DNA from: Aphelidium insulamus
Taxonomy: Eukaryota; Aphelidiomycota; Aphelidea; Aphelidiaceae
Direction: 5' to 3'
DNA length: 64,000 nucleotides
NCBI GenBank assembly: GCA_036784855.1
Contig: JAZDSV010000013.1
Coordinates: forward strand, 278,338 to 342,337
The first letter of the stretch is position 1, and every line of letters starts with the position of its first letter. Made by a program: the position numbers and the translations under genes. Below, in pieces: positions 44,501 through 56,685 of this stretch. The notes beneath the pieces were generated by a model. The model saw only the letters and a list, made by a program, of their open reading frames with translations. It was not told where the DNA came from and did not search any database.

Positions 44501-45387
44501 CGCCCGAAGAGCGTCAAGTCATGCTGCAGCACCAGATCGAGTATATCTGCGGCCGGCAAAAGGTCAAACGCACCTTCAAGTACGAAGTCAAGTTCATTGG
44601 CCGCGGCCTGAATGAGACTGTCTGGCGGATGAAGGAGGACTTGGAGGCAATGGGCCTGCAGCGTCTGTGCAAGCTATACGACGACGGCGAGGCCGCTCGT
44701 GGCGGCAACTACGACCGCGAACTCACGGTGGCCAGTGTGCAGACGCACCTGGAGGAGTTTGGACTGCCGGCCGAATTCGGCACGCACAACTCGGTCAAGG
44801 GTCTGTCGGGCGGCCAAAAGGTCAAGGTGGTGCTGGCGGCGGCAATGTGGCTCAAGCCGCAGATCTTGGTGTTGGACGAGCCGACCAATTATCTGGACAT
44901 TCAATCGCTGAATGCACTGGCGGAAGCGATTCGCCGGTTCAAAGGGGGAGTAGTGATGGTGACGCACAACACGGCATTCTACGAAAGCGTCTGCACCGAG
45001 ATATGGGAAATGTCGGATGGGACCTTGTCCTGTCTGCGCGGCAAAGCTGCCGGTGACGGAGCAGCAGATAGTGCGGCGGCAGACCCGGATGCAGTAGATG
45101 CCGGCGATGACGAGGAAGACTTACCGCCTGTGCCGTCAATGGCGTCATTGTCTGTCGGTCAGTCTGATTCCGCGGCAAATGGCACCTCTCCGTTGCCGCA
45201 AGAAGCATTCAAGCCTGCAGCGGCGCCTGCCATCGAAAAAAAGTTTGAACGGCGAAAGGAGACTCGCCGAGAGCGTCTCGCCAAAGAAAAGGTAAAACTT
45301 AAAAAGCTGCAAAAATATGGGCCCAAGGCAGATGGCACACCGTACAGTAGCGACGAGGAGGAACCCGAGCGGCACGTCCATATTTAA
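41583..45387 (+). CDS. TEF3: Translation elongation factor 3 (ABC-F type)
   Basis: Ribosome-associated ATPase needed for tRNA release from the E site during elongation in fungi and some other eukaryotes. Five exons (41583-42419, 42485-43411, 43468-43956, 44009-44219, 44273-45387; phases check) encode 1192 aa, longer than the approx. 1045 aa of yeast eEF3. HEAT repeats occupy about residues 70-400. The first ABC domain has Walker A VGRNGCGKTTLLRAIANNQL and signature LSGGWKMK with LLLDEPTNHLD. The second has VGPNGAGKSTLIKIL, the chromodomain-like insertion (about HPWLRMAYIAQHAFHHLE to KRTFKYEVKFIGRG), LSGGQKVK and LVLDEPTNYLD. The C-terminus is Lys-rich and acidic. Three of four introns need GC donors (42420, 43412, 43957). 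Confidence 0.95.
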
Positions 45388-45440
45388 AGACCACAATACG
45401 CAGACACAGAGTAATAAAATATCGAGGTGATGAAGGCGTT

Positions 45441-48375
45441 TCACTTTTCATTGATGGACGCCACAGACTGTCCAATTGGGTTTACGGTGCGCGTTACCAC
45501 AGGTTTTAAAATCTCGCCCAGCGCCGCCCGTTGATCGCTGCGTGACTGTCCCGCCAGCGATCCAACAAAATTGCGCAGTTTGTACACTGTCACGGCTCCG
45601 CTGTCATCGGTGGTCAACAGACATGAACCACTCTCCGCAAACAATACACGCGTCAACTTGCGGTCCAGCACGTTGTGCACGATAACCGGCGCGAACCTAA
45701 CAAAGATTTTAGCAACAATATTGCAAATGTATAGAATAATAACTCACGTCGATCTGGCCAGATCCCAAACTTCGATACGGCCATCCTCGTGACATGATGC
45801 AAACACCGACGCACATTCACTGGACCAGGCAATGTCGGAGACGGGCGCGCGACCAGTCTGCAGCCGCAGCACACTCGACTCGCTATCCTCACGCCAAAAC
45901 AGTACAGTCCAGTCGGCGCCGCATGAGGCAAATATTGCTGCGTGAAATGGCGACCATAGTACTCGGTGGACTGGACCGGCATGGCCCTCGTACGAGTCCA
46001 TGTAGACGCCCTCGTAACTCCTGGAGCAGCGATGAATCATGCCGTCCTCGGTGCCGACGATGTAGCTGCACGACGCTGAGAGACTTTGACACAGATGTCA
46101 CTAGTGCGTACCTCTTTTCATTCTTGAAATGAAGAGACAGGCCGCCCGACAAGTGAGATATAGAAGATGATACGGCGGCGTCGGCTGATTTACTGTGCGA
46201 ATCGCTGGTTTTGCTGGGCGACGCAGCTTTGGCCAATCTCTTCAGCGCCATTATGGCTGCAATGTGAGACAGCGGTGTGTAGAAAAGAGAGTCATACTTT
46301 TTGCATCCGATGCCTTTTTCAGTGACCAGTCTCGCACGTAGCCATCCGTTGATATGGACACTACTGATTCCAGCTTGGCATCGGCGCTTCCGAGTTCTGC
46401 AGCCGCCTGCCCGACCCAGCACAGCTCCCACACGGGCTCGTGGTGCTGTCCAACACGGCCGCTGTACAATTTAGCCATTAATTGATCCCGATCATATTTA
46501 CTTGCCGGGTGTCAAATAGAAGCGGGCACTCACGCTGCGACACATCAAACACCATCACACTGCCGATACTGGTGCCCACTGCGAGCAGGTTTGACGCATG
46601 TGCCGAAAAGGCCACAGACATTGCACGGAACGGCAGGCGAATCATGCGGTCGGGAAATTCAATATTCTTCAGCGACCAGCACAACACAAGCCCACTGTCC
46701 ACGGCAGCTGATCCCTCATACGCAACCGCCAATATATTCTGTGCCGTAAGATAATTCATTTCATGCATATTGACAACTGTGATCACTTGCCGTGTCCAGC
46801 CGGTTCCATGCCATGCTCGATGCTCTCATGTTTTTGGTTAGTTCACACTTGAACGACCAGAGGAGTTGCAGCGACGGCAAATTGCTTCCCTGGCGCTTGA
46901 CACCGAGTAACATGCTGCCGGATTCTGGGCAGAGTTAGCCGTGATGAAAGCACCAAAATACACCCAACCATCCAGAGGTTCTGCCGCGGATATTTCGCGA
47001 TATGTGGACAGCTTGCGCATATAATTGTTGTGGGTGATGGCAGCTTCGATTTGAGACACTTTTCCGGGGAGATTTTCCGTGTTAACCTGTCGGTATAAAA
47101 AGGTGATCAATTGAATAAAACAGTGTGAACCATCCATACAGGCAAGATCTTGGCCTCGTTGCGCTGCAAGGCTGCTGTGGTGTCTGTCAACTGCGAGCTG
47201 TTCGTGGAAGTTCCGCCGGCAACAGGGCCGGACTGGCTGACAGCAGATGCCGAAGTGAAGTTGGACTGTGCATCTGCCGAAGTGGCGGAACTCTGACTGG
47301 TGCTGGCAGGGTTTGCCTGTTCGGCAGTTAGCAACGATTCGGAAGAGCCATCTGGCCCGGCGATTGATGCGCTATAAATGTCGAGCCTTTGCTGGTTACC
47401 GCGGACAAGTAAAATGACACACGCAACTCACAGTGACGGCGGAGATCTGACATCACCAGCGTGCTGTTGCGCTACAGTCGAATCGTATATATCCCACGAA
47501 GAAGCCGTGACGCCGATGCTCGCCAGCTTGTATGTGCTCGCCTGGACATCCTTGCTTTTGTGCAAGTTCAGCTGTAGTGTCTGGGTAGCACGATCGCTGT
47601 GATTATCGCCACTGACTCGGGCATCCTTTGCCTACATTCACGCAGTGTTAAAGCAAATAAGAAACTGAACAAAGATATTGAATGTGTACCGCGAGATACC
47701 GCGCATTGGCTGCCAAAACCGCAGATTCAGCGTCGACCGTGTTGACAGTGGACCTGATGTCGAGCAGCAATTCCGTATCGGATTCTTCCAGCACTCTGCC
47801 GCCGTGCATGTACTTACCGCCATCAGCGCCCTCATCCTCCCCGGCAACGCCTGGTGTGGAAACAACATTACCAGCTCGCTGTTGTATGCCGCTGAAGCGG
47901 TCGCGCAAGTTGTGTCCCCGCCGGTCGCTGTTCGATGTCGAGTTTGACGCAATTGAGTACGACACTTCACCCTCATTTTGCATGGCGCCACCTGCGCCGG
48001 TCGACTGTTGCCTGCTCAGCATCTTCAGCGATCCAAACCCAAACAGCGACTGTATGGATTCCAGTTGAAACACCTCGGCAATCGACTCCTGGCGGGTGCG
48101 ACCGTGAGCCCAGTCCACGCAAGTGCACAGAGCCACGGTACCTGCGGGGTCTTGAGCGTGCTGCGAAACATCAAGTTGGCGGCAGAGTAGGTGGTGCTCT
48201 TGACGCCCTGTGCCGACGCCAAGCTGACGCCCGAACGAAAGCTGGCCTTTCCACCGCCGTCACCAGTAGCGTACTTGCTGCCAGCAGTGCCACCACGAAT
48301 ACGGCCAACATCGTGCAGAGGCCGCGGTGTAACGTCATTGCCATTTTCGTCATAGAGCGGCGCCGGCACCGCCAT
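45441..48375 (-). CDS. DNAI4: Axonemal dynein intermediate chain, DNAI4/WDR78-like
   Basis: WD-repeat intermediate chain of axonemal dynein. The N-terminal exon from ATG 48375 contains the family element YDENGNDVTPRPL; later exons show TENLPGKVSQIE, ITHNNYMRKLSTYR, LLWSFKCELTKN and NILAVAYEG. Subsequent blades include LVLCWSLKN, NLLAVGT, VSISTDGYVRDW, YEGHAGPVHRVLWSPF, FASCGADWTVLFW and FASCHEDGRIEVWDLA, and the final strand reads VTVYKL. About nine short introns; two (46790-46739 and 46505-46462) need GC donors (GCAAGT). A Ser/Thr-rich low-complexity insertion occupies about 47120-47380. A splice-acceptor-like TTGCAG immediately 5' of the first ATG leaves a further upstream exon possible. 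Presence implies a motile flagellum. Confidence 0.85.
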
Positions 48376-50217
48376 TTTCTGCAATGAAAAATAACAGTCA
48401 AGGAAATACTATTATCTATTGTGCCTTGCAAATAAAATGAACGGCGATTTGCCACACAAATCGCCAATCGGCCTGACACAAGTTGCTCAATCTTATTTCC
48501 AATTCGTCGTTGGTTATCAATGCTGCACCGCCGCGGTACCATATCACATGCATGAGTATTTCTTCGCTTAGTGGCTAAGGGCGGTGCTCCGCTGGGCTGT
48601 CCAAGCACCGCTGTTGGTGACGCCATGGATATCTATGTTGTTACCTCTGGAGGTAAGCAATGCCATATGTCCCATTGATACAATTAGCTTTCATTGGTTC
48701 ACTGTAGTGGTGCAAGATGCCGTAGGACACTGTTGCCTGACATTTCGCGGATGCATGAGGCTGGGAGTTTCTATGGAGGCGTGGTGCACATGCTGTCCAT
48801 TGTCAATACATGGCATTGCCACCACAATGAACTAGATTATGAACACACGATTGCTGCATATGTAGCTGCCACGTCTAGCAAGGCATGGCATTGATGCCGC
48901 ACACTTGAACTTACGTATGCTTTCACGAAGCTGGTTGCTCTAGACTGGCTACACTCAGGAAGTTCCAAATCCAGACATGTTGCGTAAATTGTTAATCAGT
49001 AGGGTATGATCACGATATGCAGCATATACACCACCATCAGTCGTGATCAATGCGGGAAAGTACGTGAAGGTGGTCATGGATATCAACCTAGTCGTATGGT
49101 TGGAGTTGAATTGCTACGGGAGCAAAGGTACAGGCGGGATTACTAAAGATCTTGGGTAGCACATCCGGAGCTACCAGCACTTGCTCCACGCGCACGCGGC
49201 AACGCCTAATAGATCATGCATTCAGCTCAAGCTCTGTGCTGATTCTATGCGCGGATATAATGGAGAAGGACGCGTGAACACAGCGGCGCCACAGCGACTA
49301 TGACTGATCTGATTAAGGCAGCAAATTGCCATTGGCAAAGGCAATTTACGCGCAAATTGCTCAGACTGCTCACGCGCCATGAGCAGAACGGGCAAATTGC
49401 CCATAAAGGTCCACAAATCGCCGAATCGTATGGGCAACTATTCAATTTCATAGTGGATAAATCGGCGGTAAATCGTCGAGGGGGTCGCGGCAAGTTGCCA
49501 CCAATCACGGACTAAATCGTGCGATTAAGGTGACGAATAACCATTTTATGTGAAACGCACAATACATATGTCTAAGGAAGTTGGTCATGTCAGATAATCC
49601 AAGAAGATTTGAAATCTCTGTTATGCGCCATCTACAGAAACATCATCTGGCATTAATATGGCAAACATTATCGTTGCCAGCAGCTGCTTGATGAAAAAGA
49701 GTAAATATGTAAGAGTTGGTTTGCCGATTCTAGTGTAGCGCAACTTTGCGTAGAGAATATTGCTCATGCTGCAACCCGATGCTGCATGTACTTGTGCTGC
49801 ATGCACTTGAGCCGTATATGTATGCACATACGGCAAAGCACATTGATGATGTGGCGGTGTCAAGTCACACTTATGACGTGGCAGTAACATGTGCAATGTT
49901 GACGTGGAAAATGTAAAGGTGCAACTGTACAGCTCTACCAATGATCACTGTTCAGCGCAAAACAATGACAGAACAATTAAATAAGTAAATACCTTTGGCG
50001 AACAATGGATTAGGGTCAAGGTTGGAAAATATTTTACGCGCCGCAAACCAAACGTGCCGGGCATCGTCTTAAATAAATTCCTCTGAGCACGTTCACGCGC
50101 CGCAACTCTTCACTCCAGGTGCGGTGTGGCTCTGCTGCATTCACGAGTATATGCACCACTCTGTACTCACCGTTCAATTTTCTGTGCAGAATACTACTTG
50201 CGACATAAAGTGACAAA
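48376..50217. other. Intergenic, no gene seen
   Basis: 1.8 kb without a supportable gene. Frames here are short and domain-free. A perfect hairpin GGCGATTTG-CCACA-CAAATCGCC lies at about 48443-48465. Several GCAAATTGC palindromes cluster at 49318-49420, possibly a decayed repeat. The last few hundred bases are the RPLP0 promoter. Confidence 0.5.
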
Positions 50218-51239
50218 ATGCCAGCTGGTGACGTTCAAGCTTCCAAGGCGCGCTACTTTGAAAAGTTGACCAAACTGCTCGCGGAGAACCGCAGCGTGTT
50301 CATTTGCCCGTGCGACAATGTCGGCTCCAACCAGATGCACCAGATCCGCAAGACCCTGCGCGGCAAGGCCACGGCGCTGATGGGCAAGAACACCATGGTG
50401 CGCAAGGTGATCCGCTCGCTGGCCGCCGAGCACCCCGAGTACGAACGCATGCTGCCGCTGGTGCGCGGCAACGTCGGTTTCGTGTTCACCAACGAGGACC
50501 TGCGTGATGTGCGCGACTTGATTGTGTCGAACCGTGTGCGCGCCCCCGCCAAGGCCGGTGCCGTGGCGCCGAACGACGTTATCGTGCCGGCCGGCAACAC
50601 TGGAATGGAGCCGGGAAAGACCAGCTTCTTCCAGGCGCTCGGTGTGCCCACCAAGATTGCCCGTGGTACCATTGAGATTGTGAGCGATGTGCACCTGGTG
50701 ACTGCTGGCGCGCGGGTCGGCCCGTCCGAGGCCACCCTGCTCAACATGCTCAACATCTCTCCGTTCACCTTTGGTCTGACGGTGACGTCCGTGTACGACA
50801 ACGGCACCGTGTTTGACCCGTCTATCCTGGACGTTACGGAGGAGATGATCATGAAGCGTGTGACGGACGGTATCAGCGAGATTGCCTGCTTGTCGTTGGC
50901 GCTGCACATGCCCACCGTCGCCTCGGTGCCGCACCTGCTGGTGAACAACTACAAGAATCTGGTCAACATTTCTCTGGCCACGGACTACTGCATCGAGCAG
51001 GTCAAGGAGGTGCGTGCAGCTGCTACTTGATTGTACTAAAAGTGCTAATCGACGTGTCGCCTCTGTAGTTGAAGGAACTGCTGACCAACCCGGAGGCTCT
51101 GGCAGCTGCCCAGGCCGCCGCTGCCTCGGCCGCTGCGCCCGCCGAGAGCTCGTCTGGCAAGGCCGAGAAGAAGGAGGAGAAGAAGGAGGAGGCGGCCGAG
51201 GAGTCTGACGACGACATGGGCTTTGGTCTGTTTGACTAG
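50218..51239 (+). CDS. RPLP0: 60S acidic ribosomal protein P0 (uL10)
   Basis: Stalk base of the large ribosomal subunit, anchoring P1/P2 and the GTPase centre. Two exons (50218-51009 and 51069-51239, phase 0, 59-bp intron) give 320 aa. Conserved blocks are YFEKLTKLL, MGKNTMVRKVIR, RGNVGFVFT, PAGNTGMEPGKTSFFQALG and ISPFTFGL. The terminal Ala-rich hinge leads to the acidic EESDDDMGFGLFD tail that interacts with translation GTPases. Codon use is strongly biased to G/C third positions compared with the flanks, as expected for a highly expressed gene. Confidence 0.97.
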
Positions 51240-51489
51240 ACATCCGTGTGTTGATGCCAAGAGGCGTTATCAGCCGCACCCACGATATCCATTAAATAAA
51301 GCACCATTGGTCGCTCAGTTATTCATGTATTCTGTGGCTGATGCATGTATTGCCTTTGACCACGCTACATGTAAGGCACTCGCTGCAATATCTGTTATCA
51401 TACTGGTAGGCATAATATAGTATAGTATAGTGCCATGGTAAGAGATTCAATAAAGAATCAATGTATAGTCTCTAATAATCAGGAACGAG

Positions 51490-51923
51490 TCAGGGATTGT
51501 TCTTGGAGGCAGAGGCCGAGTGTTTGGCAAGCTGCTGACTAACTTTGTCCATGTCCAGCAGACCGTTGGCCACCAAGGCTTGCAGGTATGCCGGTGGATT
51601 TGACAGTGAGAACGTCAGCGGCTGTCCCATGGCTGCCAGCTGCGCCGCGGTGAACATTGCCCCGCCGCTGCCCATGGAAAACGGCATCGCCGAAGCTGGG
51701 ACAGGTTTGCCGGCACTAGTCACGCTGCTGCTTGGCACTACTTTCTGCAGTGGTTTTGCGGCAGACGTGGCGGGCTGTGCGGCACGATGCAGTGCTATCT
51801 GGTGGCCGTGCTGCAGCTGAGCTGTCAGTTGTGCCGCCCTCAATGCCGCATCGCCGCCGTTGACAAGTTGTTGGAGGGCAAGCGCGTTTGCAAACTGCAT
51901 CTGTTGCACGGTTTGATGGTGTG

Positions 51924-51959
<36 letters not shown>

Positions 51960-52579
51960 GCGGCTGCTGCTGTAGTGGTCTCCGGCCTTGTGACTGAGCG
52001 GTCGCGTGAATATTATTCATATTTGATCGTGCTGCATCAGTGGATAATGATTTGCCACGTGGCGCAAGAGGCATCCGGACCAGGGGTCCCATCACAGGCA
52101 GCGGCAGTGGTGCCAGTCCTTATATAGTGAGTTATATACGATACAATATGTGCGTGCACCAACCAGTCGTGGGAGTAATGAAGTCCGCCTTGCCATCCAT
52201 CGCGGAATTGCCGGCAGCAGCAGCAGCACTGTGGACACCGCCGCCAGTCTGCGGCAGTGTAGTAAACTGTGATGTTTGCACGCCCGTCGCGGCCGCCGCA
52301 ACCTTTTTGCGGCCCTTTTCTTGACGCTCCTTCATGGCAGCAAACAGTACGCTGTTTGGCACGCTGCGTGCGTGGATGCCATAGTCTGCATTGGTTCTGC
52401 GTACAATATTGGCAGCCAGCTGATTAGAGTCGACCTTGTTCAAGCCATGCGCCTTCTCCATATGGTACTTGACGCCGTTCAGATTCTTGTAGCGCTTGTA
52501 GCACGACGGATAGTTGCACACATACGGCTTCATAAAGCGCAAAGCTGCGCGCAAAAGAATATTATTGTCAACAATTATG

Positions 52580-52617
<38 letters not shown>

Positions 52618-53780
52618 AGAGAATCGGGTTACTCACCCATGTCGACTTGATCGTCGCCGACCTCGCAGTGGCCGTGCTGTGTGTGATATTTGAGGCCGTT
52701 TGGGTTCTTGTACGCCTTGTCGCAGCCGTAGTGCGTGCATCGGTACGGCTTCTCAATCTTGTTGCCGTTCTCGTCCAGGAACACTGGAAGGCGCTTGCGG
52801 CGATCGTTGCTTATGCGCAGCGGCGGTTCAAAACATCCGCTCCCGTCTGCGTACAAATCATCGCTGCCCGCGGCTACAGTTCCCGCGGCCGTATTGCCAT
52901 TGTCCACAAACAGCACATCATCACCGAGTGTCTCGCTGCATTCGGTTCCGCTCTCGCCGCCGCCATCGTCGCGGTCCAGCGCGCACTCCACCGTGACAAT
53001 ATCCACCAAATCGTTGGACTCTTCGGTGATATGGTCCCCGCCACCGTTCTGGGCATTCATGCAAGTGAGCTTCCGCTTCCTGGTCGCCGGTTGCGCAGCG
53101 CGGCGACCAGCAGTGGCAACTCCTGGCTGTGCCGACAGGGTTGTGGACGATGCTGCGTCATCGACACCAAGAACATTCACCACGGGCAACCCGACCACGT
53201 CCGACATTAGTTTTAGGCGCTTGCCATCGCGCTCCATCTCCTCATTCAGCATCTCCAGCATGCGCACGCCCAAATCATCTTCCACGTCACCGATGCGTCG
53301 TACGGCCAGCGGACTTGTCGCCGCCACATCCAACATGTTGGCGGCGACGGCTCGCGTGCCAGAAGCGCCGTCACGTGCAATGAACGAGTCCTCGAATGCC
53401 GCGATCACCGGTTCATTCTCAAAGTCGTCGACGGCGCGGTGGAAATCCGACGCCGCTTCATCGTCGATATCCGCGTCATCCGCGTCCACGTCGGCAGCCT
53501 CGGTGGTGGACGAACGTTGCGGCTCACCCTCCACATGCACGTGACAGTCTTCATAGTGGAGCAGCAGGTCGTGCAGGTCGCGCAGTGTGAGACCGCAGCA
53601 GCTGAAATTTTTGCAGAACGCGGACTCGACATTTTGCGCCGCGTCCTCCCACAGATCGGCCGGGGCAAACGGACTGCGCGTCGTCACCGAGTCGTAGTCG
53701 CGCGCAGTCACAAACGACTCCAGCACGTCCAGGTCGTGGTCCAGGTCCGTGGACTCTTTGCGGCGCCGCGCCTCCATCAT
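51490..53780 (-). CDS. SFP1: Sfp1/JAZF1-like two-zinc-finger transcription regulator
   Basis: Nuclear zinc-finger protein resembling yeast Sfp1 (ribosome biogenesis/TORC1-responsive regulator) and JAZF1. Three exons (53780-52637, 52544-52164, 52118-51490; phases check) encode 717 aa. An N-terminal split finger-like element (FCKNFSCCGLTLRDLHDLLLHYEDCH) is followed by a long acidic region. Paired C2H2 fingers follow: YRCTHYGCDKAYKNPNGLKYHTQHGH, and after the intron YVCNYPSCYKRYKNLNGVKYHMEKAH. The KNxNGxKYH signature is diagnostic of the Sfp1 group. The C-terminus is Gln/Ala-rich with a poly-Gln tract encoded by CAA repeats. It lies 250 bp from RPLP0 (convergent), a gene class that Sfp1 controls in yeast. 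Confidence 0.85.
51926..51961. repeat. (TTG)n tract encoding poly-Gln
   Basis: About twelve TTG triplets, read on the minus strand as CAA Gln codons in the last exon of the Sfp1-like gene. A separate (AAC)n tract at 52577-52615 lies in the second intron-like gap of the same gene. Confidence 0.9.
52577..52615. repeat. (AAC)n microsatellite in intron 1 of Sfp1-like gene
   Basis: Thirteen AAC triplets inside the 92-bp intron 52636-52545. The same triplet class appears as coding CAA repeats in the last exon. Confidence 0.9.
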
Positions 53781-54299
53781 AATATCGCAGTGTCTATCCG
53801 CATATAAATTTATATATCAGCGCGCTGCAATTCTCTATGCACCGCTCACACCAAACCTACGTCCGGGCAGTGGCAGAGACGCCTGTTGCCAGTGGTGACC
53901 GCGGCATTGAATACGAAATGCAGAAGCAGCGGCAGTAGCAGCAGCAAATACTCTCTGCGCGAAAAGTGCGCGTGAGAATCGCCGATTGCATAACCCTGCC
54001 CGATGTACACTTTATGTATTGCTGCACTGTAAAGCCTTTGCATTTGTATTATGCCGCTGTGACTGACACCAACAGCGTCAGCATTATTATTGTGCAGACA
54101 CCTACATGTTACCGAGTGGTTGCGTGCAAAGGGACCCCGCCAAAAGTGCACCTATTGGGCCTAAAGATATCATATTTATATATATATATATATTTGCCCA
54201 TGTTTTAATATGCTGTGCTATGAATGCTGTGCTAAGAATGCTATGCTTGTTTTTGGTTGATCAATAGTGACACTTGTACATTGGCCGAGTAGGCCAACC
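53781..54299. other. Intergenic, no gene seen
   Basis: Upstream side of the Sfp1-like gene plus a (TA)n run near 54174-54192. No RNA gene or ORF with recognisable content. Confidence 0.45.
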
Positions 54300-55030
54300 G
54301 TGAAACCGCTAAATATCTATGGCCCCCTTGTCTGGCAAAGCCGGCGTTTTTTCAAAGAAATCACCAATGAAATCAGTTGCGGGCGATTTGTAGTAACGCT
54401 GGACAGCCATATTATCCATTGCGGCCGTGTGATCCTGGCAATCCGTGTAGTACGTATATGCAATCTGGTTGCGGAGTGACTTCAGAGAATCCAGTAAGCC
54501 GTCCAGAGATTTGTGACGCAAAAATGGATACGAGTCTTCGGACAGCTCGTTGACTAGAACTGCCCGCTGATAGATCTGGTCACCACTTAAGCCACTTCGT
54601 GTCTTACGGCTGTTGACTGTTAGAACACTTAGCCTGAATTATGACACTTGATGGCATCGTCACCAAGCTGTTGGTAGATACTGAGGTACGGGCGGTCAAC
54701 TTTGCCGTTCTCCATGAAGGCGCATTGCACTGCCGACATCTTTGCCGGATCAAGATTTTTGGCAGCGTCCAAATTTTTGTTTCATGTCTGAATGAGGATT
54801 GCGGACATTTCCCCATCTTTCAGTCGGACAGGAAGAATGAAGTCAATGCCGACCTGGCAATTTTTGCACATGATTCCAACGCCGCGGCAAAAAAACTGCT
54901 CCAACTGATGGACGGAGAGCGATTTGGGACAGCGCATGAACTGCAAGCAAAACACGTGCCCTTACATGAAACGCTTGCCTTTGTCTTCCGTCACAGTGTT
55001 AGTCGCGTCTTCCGTCACTGTGTCAGTGGC
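54300..55030 (-). pseudogene. Decayed Crinkler-type REase-domain copy
   Basis: Minus-strand translation aligns with the C-terminal REase part of the 15953-19344 gene. Matching blocks are GHVFCLQFMRCP, FFCRGVGIMCKN, GIDFILPVRLKDGEMSAILIQT followed by an in-frame stop at the QxK position, and LSIYQQLG. The tail frame at 54309-54521 (SYPFLRHKSLDGLLDSLKSL) matches the VYPFLQSLPDPVPDTLKRF region. Stops replace the Asn before GHVF and the Lys after IQT, and further frame breaks occur near 54600. The P-loop region is absent. A second member of this family existed here and has been lost. Confidence 0.8.
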
Positions 55031-56685
55031 TTTTTCCGTAGTCTTGTCTCTCTTCTTCGTTTCTTCCGTCTCGAGATCTTTCTACAACCCAGGCGCATCG
55101 GGAATCAAGCCAATAAACACTGGGTATATAAGTCTGTAAAAGGCAGCTGCCTTCATATGGAAAAATCCCCCTAACGCTGATTTTTACCGCTTGATTCCAG
55201 AATCGAGCGGTCAATTATAAAAACTATTCATGCTTCCACATTCAACACCATTATCACTTAATAAATATTGTAGAGCTTTAAATTTACCTCTAGGTCCCAT
55301 TTGACACCAACTTGAGTGCTCTTCTCCTCATGTAGTTATTGTCCGTCAAAGTTTACAGGGTCAGCTTCTTAAAATCAAGCGTCAGACTCGGGCTTCATAC
55401 TGACCACGGCTCCACTATGCTGTGTCTCAAACGCGGTTGGCATGGCGCTTAGATTCGTGGAGTTTTTATATGAGCGTGTGACGCGACGCACTTGTGCGCA
55501 TGATCTGTGTGTCCTGTCCGCCCTTGCTTTATTCCACTGATTCATGCCGTTCCTAGTGCTGCACATCCGTTCTCTGGCTGGCTCCATGTATGTATGTCTT
55601 GTCTGTGCACATTCATGCTCATATTCTATGCAGTGGTGTGGTTGCTGCATTACTGGTTGCATGGCAATAATGCAACTGCCGGTATGGACTGCAAGTGCTC
55701 TCTCTTCTCGCTGCACTGCGCAGCTAGTGGGCACCGCACTTGATGCCATGCAAGGTGCTTGTGGCCATACTGTGAGGTCCTTGTTCTCTCCCGCAATTTG
55801 TGCTCATTCTTTACAGCTGCCGTGCCATTTGCCACCTATGCATCCATGCATGTCTCTACTACTCTGGGTCCAGCAGTCACATGGTATGCCTGTTTACATG
55901 CATTCATATGCTACTCCACTTATGCTCTTGCTGTTGTGCTAGCAGCCCTGTAGCATGGATCCTCTGGTATGTTAATGCAGCTGCTATATCCACCTTGCTC
56001 ACTCTTGCATGCAGTGTTGCATGTGCTGCTCTGATGTGTGTGCTGCTGGCCACATGTGGTGCGTTGCTTGTATCCATGTGCTTACCTGCCACAGATGCGC
56101 CTTTTTTTGGTGACATCAGCTGTAGCACCAGGTGGCCTCTACACAGCTTCTGAAGGTGTGTGCAGTGTGCATAATTACCTTTTGATGTGCTCATGTGAGA
56201 CAGATGCCACAGGCACGCTGAGAATGCTGATGTACGCAAACTCTCTATATGGCTCAAATGGTATGATATGGATATGTGGTGATGTTGTATCATTAGGTAA
56301 TCATGTGTATGGTGTGATGTATTCTCTTGTTACATACATCCTGCAGCTGTATTCCTTGTACATCCATGCCAGCGTACGTGCTGGATTGCATAACCAATGA
56401 TTGCTTAGCTGTACGTACTTGCTTTATTCATGTCACGTGTTGTATGCGGCAGGCATACAACACTAATGGATACATTTGTATCATCTGCAATACATATGCT
56501 CGTTAAAGTAAGGCATGTGCAATGCTACAATAAATAAAAAAAATGTTGCCTCTACATTTCATAAAACCCACTGCATATTATTAATTCCTTGATTATTGGA
56601 CGTTGGCGTGCTCCGCCCCTGGGGTTTGGACTGGGGGCCCCAGCACCAGAGAATGCAGCGGCTGGAGGCGGGGGTGGTTTTGGGG
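55031..56685. other. Intergenic, T/G-rich, no gene seen
   Basis: 1.65 kb of low-information, CTGCAT/GCATGT-rich sequence with overlapping short frames but no domain. Might be debris of the neighbouring retrotransposon or older copies of it. Confidence 0.45.

Noticed and set aside
48584-48835. Short frame with Cys/Trp-rich translation
   Set aside because: Interrupted in neighbouring frames, no family resemblance; may be old transposon sequence but not supportable.
50194-51279. 361-codon minus-strand frame
   Set aside because: Antisense of the highly biased RPLP0 coding sequence; GC-rich codon bias opens the opposite strand.
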